Source of the DNA: an uncultured Alphaproteobacteria bacterium
GTDB lineage: Bacteria > Pseudomonadota > Alphaproteobacteria > RF32 > CAG-239
Length of the DNA stretch: 42,162 nt
Assembly: GCA_944390035.1 (NCBI GenBank)
Contig: CALXOP010000035.1
Span: 1-42,162 of the forward strand
Direction: 5' to 3'
The notes under the pieces are model-generated. The model ran no database searches and was not told the DNA's origin. It saw nothing but the letters and a program-made list of their open reading frames with translations. Position 1 is the first letter of the stretch. Each line of letters starts with the position of its first letter. Positions 16,063-26,732 of this stretch are shown one piece after another. The translations under genes were made by a program, and so were the position numbers.

Positions 16063-17475
16063 CTATCGACTTCTTTTCTTTCTTTTCAAAACAAAGAGCG
16101 CATTGGTCGAGTTTTGTTGCAACTCTTGTTCAACGCGGTGAATATATTCTTTGTCTTTTGTGAGTCTGGGCAAACTTTCAACATATTTTTGCCCCAGAAT
16201 ATATTTACTTTCATCTGAAATTTTGGCTTTTTTCAAAGAACCCCAAATTTCTTCAATTTCTTTTGAGCTAAATTTATCTGGCATTTCCGTTGCCAAATCG
16301 ATAGATGCATTTATTTTGTCTTGCGTTGGCAAATAATTCAACCTTTCTTTTTTGATATTGAATATCATTTGCTGATTATTGAGCATGGTATAGATTTTCA
16401 GCATATCATTTAGGGTTGAAATGCAATTATTTTTTTGCGCATTTTCATAAGCCTGTTTCAGATAATAAGCACTCCACCTTAAATTAGCTCTGTCTTTGGC
16501 ATCCAAATTTTTAGAAAGTTGTTTCGGCTCGGTTTTATCCCAGTAAAGCGATGCCAACTTTTTATTGGCGCGATACAATTCATCGGGCGCCTTTGTTTTT
16601 GCCAAAACACGCTTATAGGCAGCAATCAAATTATTGGCATTACTTTTAAAAACAGAGCTGTTTACATTTTTCGCTTGGCTTTTTAAGCGGTCATGACAAC
16701 AGGTAACAATTTTCAAATCATTACTGTTGACCAGCGCTTTGAGCAAACATTGCAATTCGCTCTCGCAAGCCGGCCCTTCACCATAAGAGTTAGGCATAAT
16801 ATTAGACTTGCGAAAAACCTCAGATTGCAAATAATACATTTTAGCCAGTTGCTCAGGTTTCAAAATATTTTCATAAGTTTGCGCTTCTTGGTAGAGTTCT
16901 TGAGCCTCCATCATTGGCAAACCGATTGTTCCTCTTTCTCTGCCTTTATGGATTTTATCGGCATGGTCAATAAAGCCGATAACCTGAGTCAAATAAGGAA
17001 GATTTGAAAATCTTAATTCCATAAATTCGGGCAAGGCCTCTTGAATTTGCTCGGCGGTTTTATTCAGGGCAATATATTGTTGCTCGCTGGCCGAAAAATC
17101 ACAAATCTGAAACAACAATCCGTAGCTGATTTCTTTTTTCCCGTCTAAGGCAAAATTAATAATTTCTTGCATAGTGTTGTCCAAAGATTTATTGGCATAC
17201 TTTATAAATGATGCATTTCCGAGAGCCACCGGCACAATTTGTGTGACATCATCAATACCTTCTTTCGACTGCCCAAAAATTTTTTGGAATTGCTCGTCAC
17301 TCATATTTTCCAAAGTTTTTTTGGCAATAATTTGCTCGAAATTTTCCTCGGTCAGTGCCGCCGGCGGATAAAGAATAAGTGTTGTTTCCTGGGTGTTCTC
17401 TTGAATTTTTTCGGCAGGATTAGAGGCAAATGATACAGTCCCTTCACCTAATGTATTATTTGAAAAAAATTTCAT
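16063..17475 (-). CDS. Unknown, mostly helical soluble protein
   Basis: 470 residues, family not recognised. No signal peptide or membrane helix is seen. The N-terminal third is acidic (TEENFEQIIAKKTLENMSDEQFQKIFG). The middle and C-terminal parts are a string of helices with TPR- or Sel1-like spacing (EAQELYQEAQTYENILKPEQ, LYRANKKLASLYWDKTEPKQ, LRWSAYYLKQAYENAQKN, LNDMLKIYTMLNNQQMIFNI). A Cys-rich spot (GPACESELQCLL; IVTCCHDRL) lies in the middle. The protein ends in a basic patch (KRKKRSR). The Shine-Dalgarno AGAAGAGAG precedes the ATG. It could be a scaffold or protein-interaction protein; nothing in the neighbourhood narrows this. Confidence 0.75.
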   Translation of the reverse strand: MKFFSNNTLGEGTVSFASNPAEKIQENTQETTLILYPPAALTEENFEQIIAKKTLENMSDEQFQKIFGQSKEGIDDVTQIVPVALGNASFIKYANKSLDNTMQEIINFALDGKKEISYGLLFQICDFSASEQQYIALNKTAEQIQEALPEFMELRFSNLPYLTQVIGFIDHADKIHKGRERGTIGLPMMEAQELYQEAQTYENILKPEQLAKMYYLQSEVFRKSNIMPNSYGEGPACESELQCLLKALVNSNDLKIVTCCHDRLKSQAKNVNSSVFKSNANNLIAAYKRVLAKTKAPDELYRANKKLASLYWDKTEPKQLSKNLDAKDRANLRWSAYYLKQAYENAQKNNCISTLNDMLKIYTMLNNQQMIFNIKKERLNYLPTQDKINASIDLATEMPDKFSSKEIEEIWGSLKKAKISDESKYILGQKYVESLPRLTKDKEYIHRVEQELQQNSTNALFVLKRKKRSR

Positions 17476-17539
17476 TGGACTCTCTTCTAAAATTTATTGT
17501 TTTGTCTAGTTTTGTTGAAAATACGTAAAGAGTCAATAA

Positions 17540-18748
<1,209 letters not shown>

Positions 18749-18768
18749 TAACAAGAAAGACGAAAACA

Positions 18769-19713
18769 ATGACCGATAAAATAGATGAAGTTGTCAGCTC
18801 CTTTGCCGAAGAAAATCGGCAGGAAGGCTTGCGAGTATTTGTTGCCGGCGGCAATCGCCCCGGTAATGACCCGATATATGTAGAAGAGGCTTATAATTTA
18901 GGCCGCCAGATTATAAAACTGGATTTCAAACTTGACTTTGGCTTGTCAAATTCGGGTATTATGGGCGCTGTCGCTCGTGGGGTTTTAGACGGATGGAACA
19001 AAAAGAAAAGTCAAACCACGCCGATTCAAGGCATTACCACTCAAGCCTATTATGACCTTTATCCGCATGATGATGCCATTATCGGCCAAATTGAAGATGT
19101 GATTTTGGCCAAAACTTTGGAGGAGCGCAAACAAAAACTCCTCAATGCCGACTTTGTGGTCTTTGCACCCGGAGGAGTCGGAACTCTGGATGAGTTGGCA
19201 TATGATTGCGTTGCCATGCAAGATGGATTTTTGCCGGTAAAACCTTTTATTTTGTTTAATATTGAAGGTTATTTTCACCATTTGGTAGAATATCTTAAAT
19301 ACATATCTGCCAAAGGATTTGCCGATCCGATGCCGTTCATTATTGTTGATAACAGTGATGAATTGAGCGTTGTTTTCCGCCTTTTAAAATTGCGTTACCA
19401 AAAAGGCAAGACCACGGCTGAGGTATATTCTTCAACCCGCCAGTTGATTTATGAATTGCCTTATTTCTTAAAAAAGAAAACCGATAGCTCGGTTCACGTA
19501 GAAGATATTATTGCCAATATGAATCAAATAATTCACCATGGCACCAACGATGAACGGCAAGAGCTTGCCAATGAAATTGAAACCGCTTATCTGGAAAAAG
19601 AGATTGAGCGTATGTATGACCGCTTAGCCAAAACCGGCCGTGATACCTCCATTGTCAGTGATAAGCTCACCAATTTGAAAAAGCGCAAAAAAGCCAACAA
19701 ACAATCAAAATAA
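18769..19713 (+). CDS. LOG-family (lysine decarboxylase-like) protein
   Basis: The Rossmann-fold LOG family includes cytokinin riboside 5'-monophosphate phosphoribohydrolases and, in bacteria, nucleotide 5'-monophosphate nucleosidases (PpnN). The signature is VVFAPGGVGTLDELAYD. An N-terminal segment VFVAGGNRPG and GLSNSGIMGAVARG are also typical. A C-terminal extension of about 100 residues beyond the LOG core is helical and ends in a Lys-rich tail (KLTNLKKRKKANKQ). It lies 20 nt after tgt in the same direction and before a terminator. Whether it acts on nucleotides here is inference from the family. The Shine-Dalgarno is weak (AAGAAAGA). Confidence 0.8.
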   Translation: MTDKIDEVVSSFAEENRQEGLRVFVAGGNRPGNDPIYVEEAYNLGRQIIKLDFKLDFGLSNSGIMGAVARGVLDGWNKKKSQTTPIQGITTQAYYDLYPHDDAIIGQIEDVILAKTLEERKQKLLNADFVVFAPGGVGTLDELAYDCVAMQDGFLPVKPFILFNIEGYFHHLVEYLKYISAKGFADPMPFIIVDNSDELSVVFRLLKLRYQKGKTTAEVYSSTRQLIYELPYFLKKKTDSSVHVEDIIANMNQIIHHGTNDERQELANEIETAYLEKEIERMYDRLAKTGRDTSIVSDKLTNLKKRKKANKQSK

Positions 19714-19716
19714 AAT

Positions 19717-19745
19717 AAAGCCCCGATTAGGGGCTTTGTTTTTTT
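19717..19745. terminator. Bidirectional terminator between LOG gene and ldh
   Basis: AAAGCCCC / GGGGCTTT stem with a 5-nt loop and T-runs on both sides; the T-run overlaps the 3' end of the dehydrogenase gene. Confidence 0.85.
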
Positions 19746-20691
19746 ATTTGTTTTTCAAAATTTGTTTGGCTTCTTGATTGGCCTTGTCCATAATTTCAGC
19801 CGAAAGACGGAGTTTTTCTTTCTCTTCGTCGCTTAAATTCGGAACAACTGCACCATATACGCCTCTGCGGCTGACAACACTTGGCAAAGACAAGCAAACA
19901 TCTTTCACGCCTTCAACATTTTTGTGCAAAGAAGATACGGTTAGTGTGCGTTTTTCATCTTTAATAATAGCTTCGCAAATTTTTACCAAAGAGCTGGCAA
20001 TACCATAATATGTGGCACGTTTCCCGTGATAAATTTTGAAACCGGCCTCTATCACGTCTTGAGACATTTTTTGTTTAAGCTCATCAGTTAGCTTAACACC
20101 TGTTTCTTTGGCATAAAGATCAATGCCGGAACCGCCGATAGCAGCCGTTGACCAAGACACCAAAGACGAACTGCCATGCTCACCCATAACATAAGCATGA
20201 ATCGAGTGTGGAGAAATATTGAAATAATCACTCAGCATGGCTCTGAACCGCGCGGTATCCAATACGGTACCGGAGCCGATAACTCTTTGAGACGGAAATT
20301 TAGAAATATCCAAAACCACCTTGGTAATCACATCCACCGGATTAGTTGCCACCAAAATAATGCAGTTTGGTGTATTGCGAATAATTTTCGGGACAATATC
20401 GCACATAATTTTGGTATTGCTTTCCAACAACTCTAAACGATTATCCGAGAGGGCTTTCTGGCAATCAACCGTAATAATCACAATATTTGCGCCATCCAAA
20501 TCCTCATAATCGCCGCAATAAACATTGCTGTCCGAGGTCATTGCCGCGGCATGAATCACATCTAAGGCTTCGGCATTAGCTTTGTCGGTATTAATGTCCA
20601 CCAACACAATTTCTCTGGCCAAACCTTTAATCGCCAAAGTATAGGCAGTTGTACTGCCGACAAATCCGGCACCGATAATTCCGACTTTCAT
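19744..20691 (-). CDS. L-lactate dehydrogenase family enzyme
   Basis: An NAD-dependent 2-hydroxyacid dehydrogenase of the LDH/MDH family. It has the Rossmann motif GAGFVGS (7-13), Asp32 for NAD specificity, the ATNPVDVIT segment, substrate Arg148 with Asp145 in DTARFR, and catalytic His172 in GEHGSSS. Gln78 in CQKALSDNR suggests lactate rather than malate, and Arg85 is the mobile-loop arginine. The loop between that Gln and Arg is one residue longer than usual and lacks the normal PGE, so an L-2-hydroxyisocaproate-type or other 2-oxoacid substrate is possible. GGGAGAAAG precedes the ATG. Single gene, divergent from the MFS transporter. Confidence 0.85.
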   Translation of the reverse strand: MKVGIIGAGFVGSTTAYTLAIKGLAREIVLVDINTDKANAEALDVIHAAAMTSDSNVYCGDYEDLDGANIVIITVDCQKALSDNRLELLESNTKIMCDIVPKIIRNTPNCIILVATNPVDVITKVVLDISKFPSQRVIGSGTVLDTARFRAMLSDYFNISPHSIHAYVMGEHGSSSLVSWSTAAIGGSGIDLYAKETGVKLTDELKQKMSQDVIEAGFKIYHGKRATYYGIASSLVKICEAIIKDEKRTLTVSSLHKNVEGVKDVCLSLPSVVSRRGVYGAVVPNLSDEEKEKLRLSAEIMDKANQEAKQILKNK

Positions 20692-20815
20692 GGACTTTCT
20701 CCCACATAGGTTAATGATGTCATTATTTAATACTATTTTTATAAAATTTGCAATTTTTTATCATATTTTAATTTTTTAGGCGCAAACTATTTGCAATTTA
20801 TAATCAAACACCGAG

Positions 20816-21994
20816 ATGAAAATGCCGCAAAACACATTGCATCGACAGTTAAACCGAAACCTTAATTTGTATTTGTCACAGGGGTTTTTGAGTTGGTTTA
20901 TTATCTCTTGGCCGATAGAGATACTCTATTTTGCACAAATCTTAGAAAGCTATACGTTGGCAATGAGCTTGTTTGCTCTGCAAAATTTATGCTTGGTCTT
21001 TTTTGAGTTGCCGTTGAATTGGTTGGCCGATAAATACGGGCGCAAAAATCTTTGCATCTTAGGGTCTTTATCGCTGTTTTTGGGCTATTTGTGTTATAGT
21101 TTTGCCGGTGGATATTTTCTGTTGGTTTTCGGGGCAATTTTTTGCGGAATAAGCCGCTCTCTCCATGTTAACACCGATGCACTTATTTATGGTAGCTTGC
21201 AATATATGCACCGCCTGCCGGAATATGAGCCTATCCGAGCCAAGTGCCGCAATATTATGCAAATAGGTCTGGGCTTAGCGGCCTTTGCCAGCATTATAGC
21301 GGTGATGTATTCTTTGCGGTTAGCCGTACAAATAACGCTTGTTCCTTTGGCAGTCTCGTTTATTTTGTCGCTGTTTTTAATCGAAGCGCCGTTTCCTCAG
21401 CCGCGAAACGATAATTTCTTCATCCACCTCAAAATGGTGCTCAAATATATACAAGGCAATCGGCGTTTAAGCGGCTTGGCCTTAGGGGAATCTTTGCGCT
21501 ATGGGCTAAATGAAGCAGCGTTTGACTTTAATGCAGCCTTTTTCAAACAATTTGTTCCGGTCTGGAGCTTAGGCATCTTCAGAGCTTTAGGTCTGGCACT
21601 TGAATATTTGGGCAACCGTTTGTCCTCTTTGTTCGCAGCACAATGGGGAATTTCAAAAACCACGATACGCGGGGCCTTTGCCGATAGCTGTATTAATATC
21701 GTTGCGGTTTTGATGTCAAGTTTTTGGAGCTTATTCGTGCGCTTAGGAGCCCCGTTTTGCAGCGGTGTGCGCGAGCCTTTGCAAAAGTCACTCATTAAAG
21801 ATGAGAGTCCGGACAGAACCCATGAGATTATTGTATTGTTAATGTCGTTGGGCAAAAGTTTAATCTATGCCGTATGCGCCCTTTTTATTGGAATTGTAGC
21901 CGATTTGAGCAATCCTTATTGGGCATTGCTGAGTGCCTATATTTTGTGCTTGTTATCAAACTGGTTATACCAAGAAAGTCTCAAGGAAGAATAA
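20816..21994 (+). CDS. Major facilitator superfamily transporter
   Basis: 392 residues with about twelve hydrophobic helices. The loop between helices 2 and 3 carries the MFS motif NWLADKYGRKNLCILG (D-x-x-G-R-K/R). A second-half counterpart is less clear. Substrate unknown; no neighbouring enzyme gives a clue. The ATG at 20816 lies behind ACCGAG, a weak Shine-Dalgarno; the ATG two codons later is an alternative. It is divergent from the dehydrogenase gene, with about 120 bp between. The ABC exporter follows after 72 nt on the same strand. Confidence 0.85.
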   Translation: MKMPQNTLHRQLNRNLNLYLSQGFLSWFIISWPIEILYFAQILESYTLAMSLFALQNLCLVFFELPLNWLADKYGRKNLCILGSLSLFLGYLCYSFAGGYFLLVFGAIFCGISRSLHVNTDALIYGSLQYMHRLPEYEPIRAKCRNIMQIGLGLAAFASIIAVMYSLRLAVQITLVPLAVSFILSLFLIEAPFPQPRNDNFFIHLKMVLKYIQGNRRLSGLALGESLRYGLNEAAFDFNAAFFKQFVPVWSLGIFRALGLALEYLGNRLSSLFAAQWGISKTTIRGAFADSCINIVAVLMSSFWSLFVRLGAPFCSGVREPLQKSLIKDESPDRTHEIIVLLMSLGKSLIYAVCALFIGIVADLSNPYWALLSAYILCLLSNWLYQESLKEE

Positions 21995-22066
21995 TTTCGC
22001 TTAAATAAATTTTTTATTTGTGCTATACTCTGAGCGTTTGAGTAATATAAGCGGGAAGATTTTTTT

Positions 22067-23839
22067 ATGCAAACCTCAGTAGCTCGTTTTCTTTGGCACT
22101 ATGCACGCCGCCTCAAAGGCCTATGTGTCGTAATGGTTTTGGTTATGTTTGGAGCGCAGTTTTTCAGCCGCAGCACCAACTGGGCCAGTGCGCAAATGAT
22201 AGAGATTATATCGCAAGGCTCAGCCGATAACGAGACTCTGCAAAAGATTATTCACTATCTGGTTTTAATCTTGCTGTGTTTGCTAATGCAAAGTTTGCTG
22301 GTTATATCCACCCGCATGCTGGATATGAAATTTCTGCCTTATTATATCGGCAAAATGTCCAAAGACTTATTTACTTGGGCGCACAAGCACTCAACCGCTT
22401 TTTTTGCCGAAGAAATGGCGGGAAATGTCTCCGGCAAAATCAAAACCATCCTCAATAACAGCGAAGCGCTCTACTACCATATTATGCAAGGCTTTTTGTT
22501 TCCGGTAGGCAGTTTTCTGACAGCTTTTTTCTTTATCGGACAAATCAGACTGTCTTTAGCCCTGTGGTTTAGCTTGCTCTGTGTCATTTTAGCTTTTGTA
22601 CAAATCAGAATTCGCAAAGGCATCGGTTCTCTTTCATCCCGCAAAGCAAAGCTCATGTCGGAATCAAACGGTATCTTGGTGGATAGCATTACCAATTCGG
22701 ATTTGGTTAAAAACTGCGCTAATTTTAATTATGAACGTCGCACCTATTATGATTCGGTCAGAAAAGCTCTCAAAGCCGTCCGCAAAGAGGTCAAACGTAG
22801 CGCTTGGGTTGATACTTTCTCCCGAATGATTAATGATACCATGACTATCAGCTTTTATCTGCTGACGTTTTATTATTGGTACTATAAGAACTTGAGCGTC
22901 GGCGATGTAGTTTTAATCTTGTCGCTTATTTCTTCTATGACGCAATCCATGATGCACATGGGCTTTTTCTGCACGAATTATGTAATGTTTACGGGCGGTA
23001 TTCAAGATGGGCTTGATTTGCTCAATAAACCTTGCGATATTGAAGATGCCAAAAATGCCGCGCCTTTGGCTGTCACAGAAGGAAAAATCTCATTTTCGCA
23101 TGTGAATTATCACTATAAAAACGCCTCAGCCTTGTTTAGCGACTTTAACTTGACCATCGGACCAAAAGAAAAAATAGGCCTTGTGGGGCGTTCGGGTTCG
23201 GGTAAATCCACATTGATAAAATTGCTGTCGCGTTACTATGATGTCCAAGGCGGTTCAATAGAAATTGATTCTCAAGACATTAGAACCGTGACACAAAATT
23301 CTCTGCGGCAAAACATAGCTCTTATACCGCAAGACCCGAGCTTGTTTAATCGCACGATTATGGAAAATATTCGCTACGGCAATATTCATGCCTCCGATGA
23401 AGAAGTGATAGAAGCCGCCCAAAAAGCCTATATTCATGACTATATTATGAGCTTGCCTGATGGCTATAACAGCAAAGTCGGTGAAAGAGGGGTTATGCTC
23501 TCAGGCGGTGAACGCCAACGCATCGCTATTGCGCGAGCCATACTTAAAAATGCTCCGATTCTTATTTTGGATGAAGCCACCTCTGCCTTAGACAGCGAGA
23601 GCGAAAACTATATCCAAACCGCCCTCAAAGAGCTCATGAAGGACAAAACGGTAATCGCCATTGCCCATCGTCTTTCCACCCTCAAAGAGATGAACAAATT
23701 AGTGGTAATGGAAAAAGGCGCAATCAAAGAAATCGGTACCCATGCCGCGCTTATCCGCAAAAAAGGGGCTTATTACCAATTTTATCAAATGCAGTCTTCA
23801 GGCTTTCTGCAAATTGAAGAAGATGAGACTAGCGCTTAA
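22067..23839 (+). CDS. ABC exporter, fused membrane and ATPase domains
   Basis: A half-transporter of the MsbA/MDR type, expected to work as a homodimer in the inner membrane. The first 320 residues hold six membrane helices of the exporter fold. The ATPase domain has Walker A GRSGSGKST near residue 374, Q-loop IPQDPSLFN, signature LSGGERQR, Walker B ILILDEATSALDSES and the H-loop in IAIAHRLSTL. All catalytic residues are present. Substrate unknown. It overlaps the last 11 nt of the convergent DUF3137 gene, with no terminator between. A second exporter of the same type lies 3 kb away on the other strand. Confidence 0.9.
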   Translation: MQTSVARFLWHYARRLKGLCVVMVLVMFGAQFFSRSTNWASAQMIEIISQGSADNETLQKIIHYLVLILLCLLMQSLLVISTRMLDMKFLPYYIGKMSKDLFTWAHKHSTAFFAEEMAGNVSGKIKTILNNSEALYYHIMQGFLFPVGSFLTAFFFIGQIRLSLALWFSLLCVILAFVQIRIRKGIGSLSSRKAKLMSESNGILVDSITNSDLVKNCANFNYERRTYYDSVRKALKAVRKEVKRSAWVDTFSRMINDTMTISFYLLTFYYWYYKNLSVGDVVLILSLISSMTQSMMHMGFFCTNYVMFTGGIQDGLDLLNKPCDIEDAKNAAPLAVTEGKISFSHVNYHYKNASALFSDFNLTIGPKEKIGLVGRSGSGKSTLIKLLSRYYDVQGGSIEIDSQDIRTVTQNSLRQNIALIPQDPSLFNRTIMENIRYGNIHASDEEVIEAAQKAYIHDYIMSLPDGYNSKVGERGVMLSGGERQRIAIARAILKNAPILILDEATSALDSESENYIQTALKELMKDKTVIAIAHRLSTLKEMNKLVVMEKGAIKEIGTHAALIRKKGAYYQFYQMQSSGFLQIEEDETSA

Positions 23840-24791
23840 ATTGAATATATTTGTTGAGTTGCAAGCTATCAATAATTTCCATCACGGCAGCAAATTGTTC
23901 AAAGGCGCGGTCAATCATTTGGCGATTAGTGGTGCGTTGAAAGATTGATGAAATCTCAAACATATTTTGCTTGGTTTCAATGCTGATGAGCAATTTGTTA
24001 TCAAAAAAGCTAAATTGAATTGTTTTGCCCAGAAAGGCTGTTTGAGCTTGTAAAATTCTCTCCATAAAGGCGGTGGTCAGCAAATATCTGGCTTCCACCT
24101 GATTATCTCCGAACACTTCAAATTGTTTTTCAAAGACCGGATCTTCAAGTTTGATGCGCTCTCCGCGCCCGATTTTTTTGAAGATATTGAAGAGTCCGCT
24201 GTCTTTTATCACCACGGTTTGCCCATCAAATTTTTTCTTGAGTTCAAACAAAATAACCACACCTTTGAACACGGTAACATTGGTCGAGCCGTTTTTGGTG
24301 CGCACTTTTTTATAAAGCGTTTCTTCGGCGATTGTGGTCTTGGTGTTGTTATAAACCCCGCAAAAAAAATCATCACCGTTGGAAGAATCAAATTGTGGAA
24401 AGACTTTTGATTTGGATAAAATCTCGGAAGGAATTTCCAAGCCGTTGGCATAAGAAAAATCCCCCCAAAAACCGGCAAATTCTTCCATCACGTCTTTTTT
24501 TATGGCCACAATAAAATTGGTAATCGGAGCACTGCAGTAAAAATAAGTAAAAGCAACATAAAGAAACAAGCCGTAAGTGGTGAATTTTAAGCAAGTTTCG
24601 CTCTCTTTCACCATATCTCCCCAGAAAGCCATCCAGCATCCCAGCATCAAAAGTGGAATAAAGAACGCGGTCAGGAGCATACGATTAATAAAAATATTGA
24701 GTTGTTTTTGTCGTTCAACTTCCATTTCCGCAAATTTTCCTAATAACTTGCGGTTATAAAATTCGTCAAATTCAGCTTTAGTCTTGAGCAT
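23829..24791 (-). CDS. DUF3137 membrane protein, partner of LemA
   Basis: 320 residues. Two hydrophobic helices near the N-terminus (LLTAFFIPLLMLGCWMAFW and YGLFLYVAFTYFYC) are followed by a soluble domain of about 230 residues (VFPQFDSSNGDDFFCGVYNNTKTTIAEETLY; GVVILFELKKKFDGQTVVIKD), the layout of DUF3137 proteins. The start shares one base with the lemA stop (TAATG), so the two are translationally coupled, and such DUF3137/LemA pairs are common. Function is unknown; membrane-associated quality control or cell-envelope stress has been suggested for the pair. Its 3' end overlaps the convergent ABC exporter by 11 nt. Confidence 0.85.
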   Translation of the reverse strand: MLKTKAEFDEFYNRKLLGKFAEMEVERQKQLNIFINRMLLTAFFIPLLMLGCWMAFWGDMVKESETCLKFTTYGLFLYVAFTYFYCSAPITNFIVAIKKDVMEEFAGFWGDFSYANGLEIPSEILSKSKVFPQFDSSNGDDFFCGVYNNTKTTIAEETLYKKVRTKNGSTNVTVFKGVVILFELKKKFDGQTVVIKDSGLFNIFKKIGRGERIKLEDPVFEKQFEVFGDNQVEARYLLTTAFMERILQAQTAFLGKTIQFSFFDNKLLISIETKQNMFEISSIFQRTTNRQMIDRAFEQFAAVMEIIDSLQLNKYIQFKR

Positions 24792-25357
24792 TATTTAAAG
24801 TAATCCGCACTGTTAATAGATTTTTTCTCTTCTTCTTGCGCCTCAAAATAGGGCATATCCGCCTTAATTCCGAGCATTTTTGCCATCACACTGCTGGGGA
24901 AAATTTCGGTAGCGTTGACCAAATCATTAACAGCCGAGTTATAAAAGCGTCTGGCAGCGGCAATGTGTTCTTCCACACTTTGCAAAGATTGCATGGTCTC
25001 AAGCAGGGCTTGGTTAGACTTCATGTCCGGATAATTTTCTACAGAGATGTTAAATTCTTTGAGTTTTGCCTCCAATAAAGATTCATTTTCAATTTTGGCT
25101 TTCGGGTCAGCTCTAAAAGATGAGCTCATGGCATTTGTTCTTAACTTTGCGATTTCTGCCATCAGATTTTTTTCATGTTCCATATATTTTGCCGCCATAT
25201 TCATCATATTGGGAATAAGGTCGTAACGTTTTTTGAGCTGCACATCAATACCCGACATAGCTTCGTTTACTTTATTTTTTTTCAAGATAACGCCGGCATA
25301 TAAGACATAAAGAACCACAACCACAATGCCTAACACTACCCAACCCAAAACAGACAT
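24791..25357 (-). CDS. lemA: LemA family protein
   Basis: 188 residues with one N-terminal membrane helix (VVLGIVVVVLYVLYAGVIL) and the LemA core: NKVNEAMSGIDVQLKKRYDLIPNM, AAKYMEHEKNLM and NQALLETMQSLQSVEEHIAAARRFYNSAVNDLN-type text (here DLVNATEIFPSSVMAKMLGI). All hallmarks and the normal length are present. LemA proteins form a helical bundle facing outward from the membrane; their exact role is not settled. The Shine-Dalgarno TAGGAG precedes the ATG. The downstream DUF3137 gene is coupled through a TAATG overlap. Confidence 0.93.
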   Translation of the reverse strand: MSVLGWVVLGIVVVVLYVLYAGVILKKNKVNEAMSGIDVQLKKRYDLIPNMMNMAAKYMEHEKNLMAEIAKLRTNAMSSSFRADPKAKIENESLLEAKLKEFNISVENYPDMKSNQALLETMQSLQSVEEHIAAARRFYNSAVNDLVNATEIFPSSVMAKMLGIKADMPYFEAQEEEKKSINSADYFK

Positions 25358-25476
25358 AATTTTACTCCTATAGAAATTTACGAATAACCTTATGTTGGCG
25401 TAAAAATATTAAATTTTATTAAAGAGTTAGCAATATATTCATTATTTTTAGCTAATTTGGCACTAAGGAGAACAAA

Positions 25477-26703
25477 ATGTTAAATTGGATATGGTGTGGC
25501 TTTTTCATCGCGGCCTTTTTAGCCGCTCTGGCGCAAAGTTTGTTTTTGGGCAATAGCGAAATTTGGAGCGAGTTGATTGGCTCAACCTTTACTTCCGCCA
25601 AAACGGCTTTTCAAATTTGCCTAAATTTAACCGGCATGCTGTGCTTGTGGTTAGGTCTCTTAAAAATTGCCGAAAAATCAGGAATAACAAATCTTTTAGC
25701 CGCTTTCCTCAAGCCTCTGTTTCAAAAAATTATGCCGGACGTCCCTGCAAACCATCCGGCCCTTGGCTCGATTGTTATGAATATTGCCGCCAATGTCTTA
25801 GGGCTGGATAATGCCGCTACCCCGATGGGGCTAAAAGCCATGGAACAACTGCAAACGCTCAATCCTCATAAAGACCAAGCCTCTCCGGCGCAAATCTTGT
25901 TTATGGTGATTAATGCCTCTGCCGTCACCCTTATTCCGATAACGATTTTAATGTATCGCGCAGAGTTGGGCTCGCTTAATCCTTCAGCGGTTTTTGTCCC
26001 CATCTTGCTTGCCACATCTGTCTCCAGCTTGGTTGGCTTTTTAGCCGTCGCTTGGGTGCAAAAATTGCCGATTTTCAATCGTGTCGTCTTGAGCTATTTA
26101 GTCGGATTTTTAGCCCTTATCGGCGGTCTTGCCTGGTATTTCTTGTCACTTTCGCCCGAAGATAGATTAACAGCCTCAGCCCAAGGCGGCAATTTTATAT
26201 TGTTTGCAGTTATAATTATTTTTATTGCCGCCGGTTTAATCAAAAAATTAAATGTGTATGAGGAATTCATCCTTGGCGCCAAAGAAGGATTTGACATCGC
26301 CGTCCGCATTATTCCTTACTTGGTAGCCATGCTGGTTGCCATTGCCGTCTTTCGCACATCGGGTTGTCTGGATTATATTGTTCAGGCCTTTGGCTGGCTG
26401 TTTTCATCTCTTGGACTGAATACGGATTTTGTGGCCGCCTTGCCAACCGCTGTCATGAAACCGCTATCTGGCAGCGGGGCCAGAGCCATGATGATAGAAA
26501 CCATGCAAACCTATGGAGCTGATAGCTTTCCGGCATTTGTATCTTGCGTCATCCAAGGCTCCACCGAAACCACGTTTTATGTCCTAGCGGTTTATTTTGG
26601 AGTGGTCAAAGTCACCAAAGTCGGAGCCGCACTTCCTTGTGCTCTTTTGGCCGATTTGGCAGGAATCATCGCCGCCATTTGCTTGGCATATGTATTTTAT
26701 TAA
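25477..26703 (+). CDS. SpmA-SpmB fusion, nucleoside-recognition (Gate) domain protein
   Basis: 408 residues with about ten membrane helices in two related halves. The first (residues 1-195) resembles spore maturation protein A: LTGMLCLWLGLLKIAEKSG, IVMNIAANVLGLDNAATPMGLKAM. The second (about 230-408) resembles spore maturation protein B: GAKEGFDIAVRIIPYLVAMLVAIAVFR, PTAVMKPLSGSGARAMM, IQGSTETTFYVLAVYFG. Both contain the Gate/nucleoside-recognition domain. Fused forms occur in many non-sporulating Gram-negative bacteria, where the transported compound is unknown. A strong AAGGAGAAC Shine-Dalgarno precedes the ATG. Single gene between divergent lemA and a shared terminator. Confidence 0.9.
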   Translation: MLNWIWCGFFIAAFLAALAQSLFLGNSEIWSELIGSTFTSAKTAFQICLNLTGMLCLWLGLLKIAEKSGITNLLAAFLKPLFQKIMPDVPANHPALGSIVMNIAANVLGLDNAATPMGLKAMEQLQTLNPHKDQASPAQILFMVINASAVTLIPITILMYRAELGSLNPSAVFVPILLATSVSSLVGFLAVAWVQKLPIFNRVVLSYLVGFLALIGGLAWYFLSLSPEDRLTASAQGGNFILFAVIIIFIAAGLIKKLNVYEEFILGAKEGFDIAVRIIPYLVAMLVAIAVFRTSGCLDYIVQAFGWLFSSLGLNTDFVAALPTAVMKPLSGSGARAMMIETMQTYGADSFPAFVSCVIQGSTETTFYVLAVYFGVVKVTKVGAALPCALLADLAGIIAAICLAYVFY

Positions 26704-26704
26704 A

Positions 26705-26732
26705 AGAAAAGCTCCGCAAGGGGAGCTTTTCT
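26705..26732. terminator. Bidirectional terminator
   Basis: AAAAGCTCC / GGAGCTTTT, 9-bp stem and 6-nt loop, between the convergent spmAB-like gene and the ABC exporter gene. Confidence 0.85.
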
